DNA of 64,000 nt. Origin: Corallium rubrum. Taxonomy: Eukaryota > Cnidaria > Anthozoa > Scleralcyonacea > Coralliidae. The DNA is taken from assembly GCA_964035015.1 (NCBI GenBank), contig OZ035998.1, forward strand, positions 34,168,628 to 34,232,627, written 5' to 3'. Both the position numbers and the translations under genes were made by a program. Under the pieces are notes generated by a model, which worked only from the letters and a program-made list of their open reading frames with translations, did not search any database and was not told where the DNA came from. Position 1 is the stretch's first letter. Each line of letters starts with the position of its first letter. Shown here one piece after another: positions 21,801 to 36,800 of the stretch.

Positions 21801-24800
21801 GTGACCAATGTGTTTAGTAGACTTTACATTTCAGTAGCCCGAGTGAATGCCTGACCAGGTGTCTTGTTATTAATATACATGAAAATGTTAGACAAGATGT
21901 TCTTCCAGCTACGAAGTTACATACCACTCATTGCTCCACTTCTCGAAGCTTTAATGGTTGAAAACTGCTTCATTTTGTTCACTAAATACGTCAAACATTT
22001 TACTCGTAGCATCTAACCTCTTCTAGTCTTATGACAATATTAAAGCAAAATGCACTCTGTATTTCATTGAAATGTTCTTCGACAACTTCATGTTTTGGTC
22101 GCAATATTGGATTTTCTCGTGAAGGAAAAACCATCCTTCAAAATCCACATAGGCATTTCATTGGCTTTCTGGTAGTTTCTGGTTGCTTATTTGCCAATCA
22201 GAATGCTTAATACTCATTGAAATTTGCACTGTATTTCATTTTTCTGCACTGTATTACACCTTTTCTGCACTGTATTACATTGAAATTGCACTCCTCTCGA
22301 CCAATCAGGATGCAGTAATTTTGTCGTGTATATTATTACAACTAGGAGTTACTATCGCAAGTGAAGTGCTGCCTCAAAAGCGATGGGAAGTCTAATTTTT
22401 GATAATTTTGCAAATGAACCCTGGGATTGATTATATGAATTGTAACAGACCATAGTTAGTGGAGATGATGGTTTGGTAGCTGCATTGTCTTTCAAGATTA
22501 TGCAATATATGTTCATGTTATTGTGTTCATGTTGGGGGAAGGCGATAATGTTAAAAGAATGGAATTCTATGGACATGTGATGATGAAGGACTTACAACAC
22601 GTGACGACGAAGGACTACACTAATGAAACCCAAACGTTGCTATTGGATGACTGCTTCATTATACAGAAAATACAATACGTTCACTCATTCAGTGAGCATG
22701 AAATTAGACAAACTGAACAAAAACATGGACAGTGACTTTTGCGGAGTTTCCAACCATCCCCCTCCACTAACTATGAACAGACGTGCTGTAGTATGCACAT
22801 TTGTGTTTCAATTTTTAAAATTATATTTAAAAAGCAGACTTAAATTACAAATAACTCTCACTAATCTGGCTTTAGACTTCATACACAGTATAGTATATAC
22901 ACTATAACTATGCAGTTGATGTTTTGCACAATTGTTAGTGAACAGTTGATAAATCACTCCACTATAAATCAGGCTTCTTCTTACTGTGGCAAAGGTGTGA
23001 CTGGAATTCTAAGTGTCAGATATGTTATGGTAAAGCAAGCACCAAAGAAATACACGCTGACAAAATAAATACCAGATATGGTATGTAATATAAGTTTGTT
23101 GTTGCTCCATGATTGTTTATAATTATTGTCCTTGGAGTCGTTGTTGAGAATGCAATACTTTCAAGGAGATCTTTGTGATGTATTAGTTCATTGCACATGT
23201 CCACAACTTCACATATACTGTAATTGTCGTTTGGAAATACATCATTGAAACCACTGTAGTTTATTGTCCCAAAGAACTCGTAATATTGTATTTACTGTAT
23301 ACATGTACCAAATACATTATGGTTATCCATGGCACACAGATAAAGCCTCCATCGTCCATGAATCACTGAATTTTCACAAAGTTAAGGTAAGTCATTTCTT
23401 GAAGACAGTTCCATGTACAGTTAATTACAATACAGTGTGTACATATACAGGTTGATGCACAAATCCATTGGAGAAACCACTGTAAATCAGATATAGTGTG
23501 TGATTATAGCATAAATAGATGTAGTCCCAAAGGTCGAGGAGTTGGTGTATCAAACTTTCACTTTTAGTACCTGTTTGACATCATGACATGGATATTAAAT
23601 GGTTGTAAAAAGAAGTACTTACCTCGAAAATGAAACACAGCCGAAAACACGAGGCCGGAATCGATATTCAGGTCGATAAACAGATATCCAAATCCAAGCT
23701 TCTTATCTCCTGCTCGGTATTATTACCTGTATTACGCAATAGTGCGAACATCCAAACAGACGCGATCGACTTTCACAAATCGAAATATTCAACGCGACTA
23801 TACATAACTCGGCAAAAGGACTGGGCAAGAATAGTGTGCTGCCTCCCTGAGGGGAGGCAGCAATGATAATCGATAGAAATTGATATCAATTATAGTCAAT
23901 ATAAATTAGGTTGATGCAATATTGGAAAAATATCAAATATCGATATCGAAAAAAAAAATCGATAATATCAACTATATCAATATTATGCAAATTAGAAAAC
24001 TTAATTTATTTGCTGTTTGTAATGCAGCAAACGCGCGTGTAAAAAAACAAATGCAAAATAGTCAAAACGTTAAAAGGTTTATTTACAACAATTTGTTTTC
24101 AAGCTTAAAGCGTGAACTATTTTGCATGTTTGTTTACGTTTGTGAAAAGCTATGCTTCAATCACCCAGCTATGCCAATTCTATCCCATTCGGCGAGTCAA
24201 GCATCTTTTGATGTGTAGAGTTGTATAGCTTAACTATACGTTGCCTCAAAAAGGTTGCCTTTGATGGCACTTGGTAGCGTGGCTCTAAAACATTCAGTAA
24301 GCGCTGGAATCTGGGATGATCAACTGCATTGAATGGGACACTGTCTTTGGTCAGGTAATATGCTATAGCATCAGTGATCTCTCCTGCCTGTTTTTGACCT
24401 GGCTGAAGTGGCGCTTTCTTCTCCACTGCTTCGATGATTGTAGGTTGAGTGTGTTGAGATTTCTCTGCAACAGATGCAGATCCAAATTGCTTTTAAACGT
24501 GAGCAAGTCAGTGCTATGTAAATCCATTTCAATGCACCATTCAAATTCTTATTCAAATTTGTTTACAGTAAAGCGAGACAGTTTCAAAATGAGAGAGTCA
24601 TTGCTGGTTTACAAAAGTTTATGTAAATCATGGTAGTGTTATTGTCAATGTGCCATGATTTAATCACTTTTGTTGAAAATGAAAAGCGTGTGGTTTCCAG
24701 CTTTATGACTCATCAATTATTGTTTTCAAGTTCTCAACCACTGCTTGTGTAAATCCCAAAGGTGGGTGGTGTTGCTAAAATCATAGTTATGATTCATCAC

Positions 24801-27800
24801 TTATTGTGTTTACAACCCCACTACATGCTTTTAAACACAATAAGCTCTCATCACCTGAATTCGCAGATGTCATACACCTGTTTTCTCAACTTTAGTGGAC
24901 AATAATTGCCAAAACAGAGAGAGATGCAGTTGTCAAGTTGAAACTTTCGATATTTTCAATATGCAAAAAATCAAATATCAATATTTCTGAAATATCGATA
25001 TTTATCAAAAATATCGATATATCGCATCAGCCTAATAGAAATTGATATCCATCCTAGTTGACCAGAGCTTGAAATAACGGCCGGCGGCCGGCGGTTTTCC
25101 GACCAAATTCCAGTTTTTCCGACCAAATGCTGAAATGATCGGAAATTTTGTCCGGACAAATTTTGAAAAAAAAATAATCTGTTTTTTTAAATGATCGGGT
25201 CGGCGCTCAACACTCCATTCTTCTTGTTAAATTTCCATTGGGTTTTCCATCAGTTTTGAGTTAAAGTTGGTTTTACACTTTACAGTGCACTATCAAAATT
25301 TCTTCGATCAGAGTATGCTTTAAACAAAGTTTAGTTAACTTAAGTGTGTGACAGTGTGTTACGAGTCAGAGTGACTGCTTTCTTTGTTGTTAATTTGACG
25401 ACCTGGAAGATAAAGAATATACGTTTCCTCGACGTTTCGAGCAAAGGCCCTTCATGATCAGGACAGTTAAATAGGCTGATCAAATAGGCTTATTTGACTC
25501 TCCTGACGAAGGTCCTGAGCTCAAAACGTCGAGGAAATATATTCTTTATCTTCCAGGTTGTCGAGTCGAGATAACAACAGTGCGTGATTTTTAATTCAAA
25601 ACCATTGCGTTAAACTGCGATTGACGCCATTGTAATCACAGAAACTTATCGTGTGTGTAATCCAGCTTTTCAGTTTAAAGTTGTTTCATAGTTACCATTT
25701 TAATTAAATTATTATTCACTATAACTAATACGCAATTCAGAATTAAACATTTGTGTTTTATTATTACAAATAACAAGTAGAGTGATTTACTGCATGCTTG
25801 ACAGAATTTACTCAACGGAGGGGGTCAAACTAAACTAAAACATTTCCGACCAAATTTGAAAATTTCCGGTCAAATTTCATTTTGCTCGGAAGTTTTGCCG
25901 GACAAATTTTAAAATTATTTCAGGCTCTGGTTGACAGAAATTGATGTCATTCATAATCAATAGAAATTGATATCAATCATACTCATTAGAAATTGGTATC
26001 AATATAAATTGGTATTAAACTTGATATCTGTTATAGTCAATAGAAGTTGATATCAGTCATTAAGTCAATAGAAATTTAAATAATTTATAATCGATAGAAA
26101 TTGATATCAATCATAATCAATAGAAATTGATATCAATCATAATCAATGGAAATTTATATCCATCCTACAGTACTGCTTGCGAGTAACATATTAAGATTAA
26201 GTGATTTTCAAAGCTCTAGCACTATAATGTTTTCCCTAAAACGTAACCTGAATGTCTATAATGGTAAGCTTAATATACCGTATGTCTTGTTTCTTTATCA
26301 GGTTACAAAATTCCAGTTATTGAAAATCTTGGAGCAACATTGGTAAGTTAAACTGTGAAAATACAGCAAACCACAACATTCTTTGTTAGATAAACTAGAA
26401 TGGCCTAAAGCCATCTTTTTCCAATGGTGGAAGAAAATTTACAAAGGCCATCCAAAAGACAGCTGGCTAGCTATAGACCATGCTGAGGTTATCCAGCATT
26501 AGTAAATGTATAGTTTCATCATTTAGTTCATCCGTAGGACCAACCTTTCGAAGTCTGATATAACTTTCTACCCTACTATTAAAGGGGATTATCATTGACA
26601 ATTTGAAAATGAGCCCGAGTTTTCTAGTATGAGTGAATAGTCAATGAGGTGAAGCTGACTAAAGTTAAATAAATTCTCAACCATAATGTATTCTTTGAGG
26701 CTCGTTTAATACATTTAACTGCCAACAACAATTAACATTCAACACTAGTCACTTCTGACATTTTCTGGGTCCTGTACGGTGTTGGTAACTGATAGAAAAG
26801 TAGAGTTTTCTTGCATAATTTAGCATATGTATTTCCACTCGTTTTATATGTAAAAATGACAAAAAGTTGAAAGAAACATTCATTTTAGCATGTACATGTA
26901 GTTTACATCACGAAATCTGGACAATAGCAAGCGTAATTTTGAAATGTGTATTGTGTGCAGTTTATAATTATTTTGTTTTAAATGAATAGATAAATAATTT
27001 AATGATCTTACCATTAATAATTTCCATTTTAACTATAGCTGTTTTTGTTTCCTGCATGTACAGTAGAACTTATTACTTCATAAATGTTTTAAATACAGAA
27101 AACAGGGTTCGAAATAACGTTCAGAAAATATGCCTAATTTTGTAGGCTATTTTTTGTAGCAAAGTTACGTTCTGGACATAGTTCATCTTCGCAATGGCGC
27201 CATTAGTCTGACCCTTGTTTACACAATCTGGCTAAGCAAATACTGATTCCTTTTACGATTGTATACAGAGAAATCAAAACAAATTACCATAATTTTGATC
27301 TTGGCAAAAGCAATTTCGCTGATAACCCAAAGTTGAGTTATATTTTGAAATTAGAAATCGCTGGCAAGGTCCTAAAACTGCTGGTTTCGCCGGCATCCGG
27401 CTGCTATTTCGTAAAATGTAAAACTTGCATATTAAATGTTTAATTTCTTTTGTCATTTGCCCACTCTATTATTGCCATTGTTGCTTAAATAACAGAACAA
27501 CCGCTTTATCTACTTCTACGGATCATTGCTCATGACGTACTACACATTCTGTGAATGGTCAGTTTAGTTAAAAGAAGGCTTTTCATTGGCCTGTTGCTAG
27601 AGGTTTATATCACCAATTATAAACTCCTGCTAAAGATACAATGAAAATACGACATTGCATGAAAATGCTCCATCTCTGATGACGATTTTTCAGATGATAA
27701 ACAGACGGTGTCGTTTAAGATATCACAAAATCGAACTGATTGTGTCAATATACTAATACTTTAACACTTTAATTTCAAAACAATATAAATAAACAGTTTA

Positions 27801-30800
27801 TCATGTTATGCTTCATATTTAATAATAAACTACTTTAATTTCTAAGAAAATGTAAATAAACTTGATTTTTAATGAATAATGTTTCATTCTGAATCCTTGC
27901 CAATATTTGTAGTACTTACACAAAAAGTGATCAGGCTCACGATACGGCATTATTTGATACCTCATTAAGTCAATTTCAACGTCGCGCGCGCAGCGTACAT
28001 TGCCCGCGCGATCAACCGCTCGCGCGCATTTTTCTTAGGGCAAGGGGTGTTGTCGGAGACGCTTTCGTCGCAAGAAGTCTCTGACAGTTCTTCAGTGGCA
28101 CTGGCTACAAATTAATCACTGCCTGCTTCATCCAGTTTCTGTCTCTTTGCTGATGAGCATGATCAGCTCCTTCGCTTCTTACTCTTGAGGTAGATTTCGA
28201 CGGCGTACTATTACTGTGGGAAACGGCGAGCGAGGAACTGGGGAGAAGAGTTATTGTGTACGTTGGAAGGTCTGAGAGTGTTGGTTCCATTCTCGTTCCC
28301 AGAGCCTCTCCCATGCTGGCGCGCGGAAAAGGCTCTGGGGGAATGGATATGTCATCGCGATCTGATTGGTTGTTCAAATTCAAAGGCCTATATATAACGG
28401 AATTTGTTTACAAATAAACAGTATTTGAAACACGAAAACTGACAACGAAGCACAATTCTAATCGTAATTCTAATCCGAACAATTTAATCGAACGTTTATC
28501 AAAGCAATCAACCTGTTTCCCCTTATATAATTAAATCAAACACAGAAGACAGACAGCAATTTGAAACCGATAGACGATCGACCGCACACTGCAGGCTGTT
28601 CGTGCATGGTACATATTAAGAATCTCAATGAAATCTACAAGTCAAATATACACGAACAGTGCAACAAATTAAAGAGAACTACCTTCACCAAAAGAGGCCG
28701 TAAATACGAAGAAATTCCGACGGGGCTCTATTGCCAAGCTCTGAAGCGAACTGGTATTAAAATTTTAATGTCTTCTGTCCCACCAAGTAAACGCGGCGAT
28801 GAGCCAGCCACACTTACCTTCTTCGAACGTAATGTACCATAATCACAACTGTTCTAAAGCCAAACGAATTAATACGAGGCAAACGAAAGGAAAATTTATA
28901 TTCCAAACACCTGTCGATGATCTCGTGTCCATGTCCCAAAGCGTGAACTTAAACGCATGGGCTTTAGAAAGAACACCAAAGAATCTTGGTGTTCCGGTTT
29001 GGATTCTCCCAGAGCCTTTTCCGCGCGCCAGCACGGGAGAGGCTCTGGGAACGAGAATGTGTTGGTTCTAAAGCGTTTTTATACAGCAAGTTTTGTTTTA
29101 TTTTGAATAAATTGTTTAAATATTGTGCGTGATCTATTCGGTGTCTCTGGGAACATTCCCCACAAACCATCGTTGCCATAAACAATCAGCGATTTCTTAT
29201 TGCAAGTTATTGTCTCGCTCCATTGTCGAAGAAATTCAAATTTTGCGCGCGCGGTCAACCACTCGTTTTTCGAGCTTGGGCGCGTATGGGCGCGCCCTTA
29301 TGGCAAGGCCTGCGACAATGTACAGTACCTGTAAATCGACTTATTTTTCGCAAAATAATACTGTTTCTGTTTCTTTAAGGATCAATTTGACACCATCAAT
29401 TTTTCCGATAATGATATCAGAAAATTGGAGGGATTTCCATTATTAAAAAGATTGAAATGTTTACTGTTGAACAATAACAGAGTATGGTAGGTGACTTCAT
29501 TATTTATTGTTATTTGACACTTGCTGTCAGTGTCACAGTAATAGAAATGTCTCGAAAATATTGTTGCGATTCATTTTCTCTGTCTCACCAATTTGTTGGA
29601 ATATTGAAGTTTCATTAACAACTTTGTGTTTTTGGATGTGATCAGTGTTTGACTAATAATTTTATTTCCTATTGCAAAGTGAAAAAGTTGTAAACTACCA
29701 AGGTTTTTTGGTAATGCGGAAATACTGGCGTTTTGAACAGAGCCCTTTCATCAGCATTTTAACATTTTTACTCTGATGAAGGGTTTTGCTCGAAACATCA
29801 TGCACGAGTCAGTGGAATGCCCCGCACCCCCAGACCCGGGGACAGGCCGGGATTAGCGTGGCTTTAGCGGGGGAATTGACCAAGAATAATGCCGCGCGGT
29901 TCGGGGATTTTTATCACAGCAGCTAACAAAAAATAGCCCAGAAATCATCGCGGTTTAGCGGGGTTTTGTTAGCTCGCAATATATCGTAAAAGAGGCTGTG
30001 AAGCAGTTCCGAAGATGACATTTTGTACCATACCGAATATGTCGAATATCGCGGAGGAATCTACAGCAGAGACTAGAATAAAGGTAATCTCTTCATTTAT
30101 TGCTTGAATTCGGAAAAAAGTTATCACATTTTGTTTAACAGATGTGTTTGAAATCTTGCCTTAATAATAGTACACTTTATAACAGAACAAATGTATAATT
30201 ATTTTCTACCACACAGTGAGCGAGCACACAACTCTAACCCTACAGATGCATAGCCACTTATTATTTTACTACATTCCTGATTCTTGATGATATTTTTCGT
30301 TTGAAATCATTTGGCAATTTTTTTAATATGAGCTAGTGTACCAGTACTGCTTTCTTCAACTACAGTAGTTCAGCTGAGTGCCCCGGGGTCGGGGATGAGA
30401 AGAGGGATTTAAACACAACATGCCACGATATGTGGGAATTTAGTATTGTTTAGTTGTTTGTTGGGTCTAAATCCCCGGTCTTCCCCAGGTCTGACTTGTG
30501 CATGACAGTTTTTCTGATTACCAAAAATCTCGGCAGTTTATCACCTTTCCACTTTGCTCTATCCAAATTACTGTCTATATACGAAGCACTCTACTTTTCT
30601 TATTCCTCCTATTTCATATTGGTTGTTCAAGCTAAGCTTTTGTGGGAATATTTCTCAGTTGATTCGGATGAAATTTACAGGCGTGTTTGTTGGAAAATTT
30701 TGAACATTTTTGTGACATCAGTGTTGCTTTTATTGAAAGTTGATTATATTTAAGCGAGGCAAATAAATGCAGGTGCAAACGTGACGCGAAGAAGCTCGAA

Positions 30801-33800
30801 GGTACTGTACGGTAAATGCCAGTAACCTGAAATTGGGCTATCTCTGGTGATTATGACTTGCATTAGTTAGTTGTGGTTATTGCTGCAGTTGATGTCTTGT
30901 TACTTTACCCTGGAGTGTTGCGAAGTTTGTTTGAGAAGTTGTGAAGTTCGTTCAGAAATTGGGAAGTACATGTACAAGTTCATTAGAACTGTGATGTTCC
31001 AAATGGACTTTCCAACTCTCTGACGAACTTCACAACACACCAGGATAAAGTAATATGTAATTATATATTACATGTTGTATATTTTTATACTCTTGTATAT
31101 TACATGAACAACTTCACACTGGATAATTGAATACATATAAAGAAAACCCCTCTTCTCATAGGGCACGTGGACATCGCCATTGATGTCGTAAAATGGTTGC
31201 ACTTACGCCCCGTTTACGGTACGGTCAGTCTTCCGTTGTAGTATGCCGAGGGCAGAGAGAGGAATGGCGATCTCTAACTTCAGGCATTTCAAATTTTTAA
31301 CTATTTTATGAATGATAAATCAATTATTGAACTCGGCTATCGCAAAATATCATGATTTGTCAGTGTCTCGCTACCAGTGTATTTGCCTCTGCCTTCAGCA
31401 TCGCCAAATAACTGGTAGCCGCCACTGACAAATCATAATATTTTACTCAGACTCGTCCAAAAATTGCTAACTATTTTACGTCATCAAATACAAGATGGCG
31501 ACGCCCACGATGCTTACTTGTCCGAACAGGTGAGGATCTCTTCAAGTAAATTATGATGTGAAATGCAAATTTCGCGTGCCGATGACATGTCATCTACGGT
31601 AGTTAATACTTTTGTTATTGACATGGTGTCCGGTCAAAACGTCCTCACTTCTTCAAAATTGATTGGGGAACATGTCAACATACATCCTGTATACATGCAG
31701 TAATACTCGTCACAAAAGACTTTTTGGCATTGACAAATGCATTATTCAGATGTTTCACGCCAGTAATCCGTTCTATAAAGCAAGGTGCTCAAAGGCAATG
31801 CATTGCGTTTCTTGCCAGTCTTTACTTGTATGAAGTTTCCATTTTTATGGCAACCCATATAAATACAGTAACAAAGGCTACAAAACGTAGTCAAACGATA
31901 CAAATTGACTATCTATCTGCTTGTAGCGTTCACTTCTGTACGTTTTTTAACTTTCAAATAAGTCTGTTAAAGTGCCTATCTCATGGTTGGGGACTTTGAA
32001 TATTTGTAATCTTTAGATTATTCTGAGAAAAATTGTAACATATCTTGTCAGACGAAAATTTCATCTTCATGGGCTTTTTCGCTGTTAAAGGTTCCGGAAG
32101 TGATGTCAAAGCAGGGATCTAGAAATAGGGTTTAATATACACATATTCCTGCTTTGACGTCAAAATGACATCACTTCCGGAACCTTTAACAGCGAAAAAG
32201 CCCATGAAGATGAAATTTTCGTCTGACAAGATATATTACAATTTTTCTCAGAACAATCTAAAGATTACAAATATTCAAAGTCCCCAACCATGAGATAGGC
32301 ACTTTAATACACAGTGTTTATAACAGACGCTTGGTGGACGTTCGTCAAGCTCAATTACTCAGAAAAGATTTCTGAGCCCCAGACAGTGTTCGAACATGCA
32401 ACCTAATTCTAATAACCGGACGATATAACCGGTCATTAGAAGGTTGCAGGTTCGAACACTGTCTGGGGCTCAGAAATCTTTTCTGAGTAATTGAGCTTGA
32501 CGAACGTTCACCAACGTCTTACATTACACCAAGCTCGCAAACGTACCACATGCACTACTTGTGTACGTACAACTTATCATACAATGTTTATCTTTAACTT
32601 TTTGACTTCTGTGACCCGGGGACGTTTTGACTGGTAAGCATTGACATTGCTGCATGTACATAGTACTGTGTATATAATGGTAATAAAGTAATGTTTATTT
32701 CCATAAGATCTAATGGTTTTAATATATATGTATATGTGTGTTTTAAATGGAGGAATGGATCAACAGTTGAAGGTACGTCCAAAATTAAAGTAAAAGTTCT
32801 CATCGAAAAAAAGAACGGCGTCACCCAGAAATCTTGAATGCCCTTATCTTTTTGTGTCTATAGTGCGCGCATGTGCACTATGCAATACTGGAAACTCCGG
32901 AATAGACCAGTTGCACGATGACGTGAGATGGCGTTGGGTGACTACAACTACCAGAATACTTTGCCAACTACCAGAATGCTTTGCCAGTATTCTAGGGTTT
33001 CGGCTAAAAGGGATGACTCAAAAGGCCTCGGCCAGTCCTTTCGCGGCTTTCCCCAAAATATGTTGTCAAACTTGTTTTTTCCATAATTTGTCGTCAAGTT
33101 TCAGTGAGTCTCAAGATTTTAGCAGTTTTTTCGACACCCTAACCACAACGTAAGCCCTAACCCTAATCAGAAGTCTGGTTTACCCCCTAGCTTTTTGGAA
33201 AAACAGATTTGACGGCGTATTTTGGAAAAGCAGCGAAAGGACTGGACGGGTCCCTTTGAGTCATCCCTTTTAGCCGAAACCCTAGAATACCGGCAAAGCA
33301 TTCTGGTTTGGTTGTAGTCATCCAACGCCATCTTACGTCATCGTGCAAATGGCTTATTAAGGGAATTTTGCTCGACTTCGAAAGTTATGTCACTTCAGAA
33401 GCACTGATCTCAAACAGTAGACTCATTATACTGGATAGAGCATCCGGTGCTCGCTGTGAAGTCGGAATAAATTAGTGGCGGCCATTTCAGATGGGACCCA
33501 CTTGGTTTTTATACAGCCACTTTTCAGTTCTCCCATAGCGACAGATACATGTCACAAAAATTTAGCTGGTTTTCGTTAAAAATCCGATCATCTAAAGCGA
33601 AAACCAGAGGCGAAAACTATGATTCAGCAATATTGTGGGTCCCACCAGATATGGCCGCCGCGAGATTTTTGGCCTCACTTCCGATTTCAATTTTTGCCAC
33701 GCGCGAAACAATAGATGCTCTATCCAGTATAATGAGTCTACTATTTGAGATCAGTGTTCAGAAGCTGTTAACTCTGTTAGCTGTTAGCCTGCGTGCAGAC

Positions 33801-36800
33801 TTCACCCGTTTCCGGAAACGGGTGAAGTCTGCACGCAGGCTAGTTAGCTGTTAACTCCGGAAGCTGTTGACATCGTAGCCTGTGAAGATCGGACCCCGTT
33901 TCAGGCGCGGGCTTAAACCCCCTGTGAAATATTGACATCGATTCCATATAGTTGTAATTGTTTTAATTCATTCGGCTATTGATCGGCGATTGTTTGCGAT
34001 CTTTTAAAAAAGTCGTGTTTCCATATAGTTGTAATTGTTGTAATTCAAATCGCCGATTCGCTCCTACTGATGACTTTTCGGTTTTGACAAAGTTCAGATC
34101 ACCGCTTAAGTCTCGTGTTTCGCGAACGTTCGATCGACGACAGTTGCAAACATTTGAATTTGCGCACTGTGTTCAAATCTTCGAACTAGTCCTTTAGTGG
34201 ACAACTTCTTTAACAAAATCGAGGGTTTTTTGGGAGGATTTGGCCGGTTTTTGTAAATAGTTTTGTGTTTTACGTTTCAAATAATCTAGCAAAAACTCGC
34301 CGACTATCGGCGATTGATGTTTCCACGCATCGGCGACTGTTGTAATTGTTGTAGAAGTTATGATAACTGTTCTGTGTTAACACGGTTAAAATATATTAGC
34401 AGCCAAAGATGTCCACATCAACAGTGAATATAGCAAGAGCAAATATTCATATCAAAGTAGTTTCCATGCTCCGGTTGTCAATCGGCAGTGACTGACTTGA
34501 GTGACATTTTGAGAAACTACACTTACATATTGAAAGACGTTTATATAAACAACTCAAATACATATAACGTTAGTAGACACGTGCATGCATTGCGGTAGCT
34601 AATTGTTGGCAAACGTAGTAGATAACCAATCTTTCATTGGTTATTGCTGTTTCTGTCCAACCTCGTCCCTAGGGTGTTCGTGATAAGATGTGACGCGAGA
34701 GAACGCCCTGGCAAAGTCTGTAGATCACGTGACAAAATATTCCAATATATTTGGAAAATTTTCCCGCCAATGGAAAACATTGAGTAGACGAAGTGTTTTA
34801 CTCTTACTGTGTCTTTGGTCTTTCCAGCGTGGTGAACTCAGCGTAAAATCTTCTAAATGTATGCATGGGAAAATTTCTCAACGTGCTCCCGCCAAAACCC
34901 CAGTCTTTGCCAAGGCGTTAATCTATCGCCTCGCCGCATTTGTTCACTGGGGACGAGGTTGGTTTCTGATATATACCGATCTAAGAATACTGGAATATTT
35001 TGTTACAGTAGTTTAGTACATTTATAATAAAACAACTGTGAATTAGAGATAACATACCTCCGCCGGCGGGTTATTGGGGGATGTGTATAGGGAAATGAGA
35101 ATACGAGATATACCGCTAAACTCACCAGACCTGCATGTATATGAATAAAACTGTTTGGTTGCATTCGTACTGTCATTATGAAAAACCAGGTTGCACATCT
35201 CTTGGTCTGTGACTCCTTTATTCTATAAACAACGGAACTGTTTTAAGTCTTGTTATTTGGTAATTTACCTAAATATTTAGTATTATCTAATTATTATCTA
35301 ATTTTCAACCAAATTCAATCCAAATTTAATGGATTGGTCCTTGGTCTATCCAACCATTTCACACAGCTACACTGAGATATCCTGGTGATCGACAAACTAA
35401 CAGACAAACATTGTTATAAAAACATAACGTCCTGGCGGATGTAACTTGGAAGTAAAAAGAGAGTGGCCTGCATGTCTACATCATTCTAAAAAGTGATCCA
35501 TAATCCGTGAGAAAAATTCAATTACTTAACAATTATTCGCGAATAATTGTTTTAGTATAAATACACATTTTTGTACTTTTAGGAACAGCATTTTCTTTAA
35601 AATTGTTGGATTTCCTATTCTGTTACATTGACAAATCGCCTGGTGGCCATTTTGAATAAACGTTGTATGTGATTATCGGGAATTAATCCGAAGTAGCTCG
35701 ACCAAGTAGCACACGCAATTTTCTATAACCACCTGTGTGTTTATACTAATTAAAATTAATGTTTAATTAGTGTCTGTAAAGTATGATATAGAGCTCGTTT
35801 ATAGAATATCAGTTTTGTGTGAATTTACAATTTACAGACACCGATTTTTTATTAATTAGTTATGTGGCAGTCGTTTAGTAGACATTTCTCTAGCCTGCGT
35901 GCAGACGCTTGTATTTCCGGTGATTAATACGTATTAATCACCGGAAATACAAGCGTCTGCACGCAGGCTAACATTTCTCAAGCTCCAGACAGGAATCGAA
36001 TTAGTCATTAGTAGGTTGCAGGTTTGAGTTCTAAAAGATCTTTTTCTGCTTGCGTTCATTAGAACAAATTGCAAGACTATGCATTATCTTTCTATAAATA
36101 GGAGGTTATGTTTTCACGTCTGTTTGTTTGTCTGTCTATCACCAGGATATCTCACAAAATACTGCGCAGATTTTTACGAAAGTTTGTGGAAAGATTGATC
36201 ATAGACCAAGGACCAACCCTTTCAATTTTGGTTGAATTCGGATAAGAAATTAATAGAAATCTGACCACAAGACTCTCCATCTAGAAGAAATGCTTGATTG
36301 CGCTCATCATTCTTATTTTATTCAAAGATTTTTGCATAATTTTGGTACAAGTGCAATCAAACATTTAATTATGGCTCATGCCCCGTATATTCCGATACAG
36401 AACGGCCACTCTTTGCATGTAAATGATACTTATAGCTACTTACTACATGCGCTTAGTTTTAATAGCCGGCATGAAGATTGTTTTAGTTAATATATTATTA
36501 TATTATAAAAGAAATATAAAATGGTTTTTCATGTTACTGTACACTGTATTTCATTTCCTAAATCATATCTGTTTATAGTGTTTACCACTACCTTTCCGCT
36601 TTTATATTTCCGCTATATAATATACCTATGGTGGCCCGAGTAAAATATTTAGATTTCAAAACAGTACTATATACGCCAATTACTGACTTTACATTGTTCA
36701 TATTTTGTTCTTTTATAGTCGAGTTGGTGAAGGGTTGGAAACATGTTTACCAAATTTGGAGACACTTGTTCTGACTAATAACAGCATGCAGGATTTGGTA

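Noticed and set aside
28561..28842. Small protein gene within the inverted-block element
   Set aside because: The frame opens at TTG, not ATG; no recognised domain; kept only as a note in the element entry.
32325..32519. tRNA gene (GGTTCGAAC B box)
   Set aside because: The B-box-like sequence is part of a foldback; no A box or cloverleaf at the right spacing.
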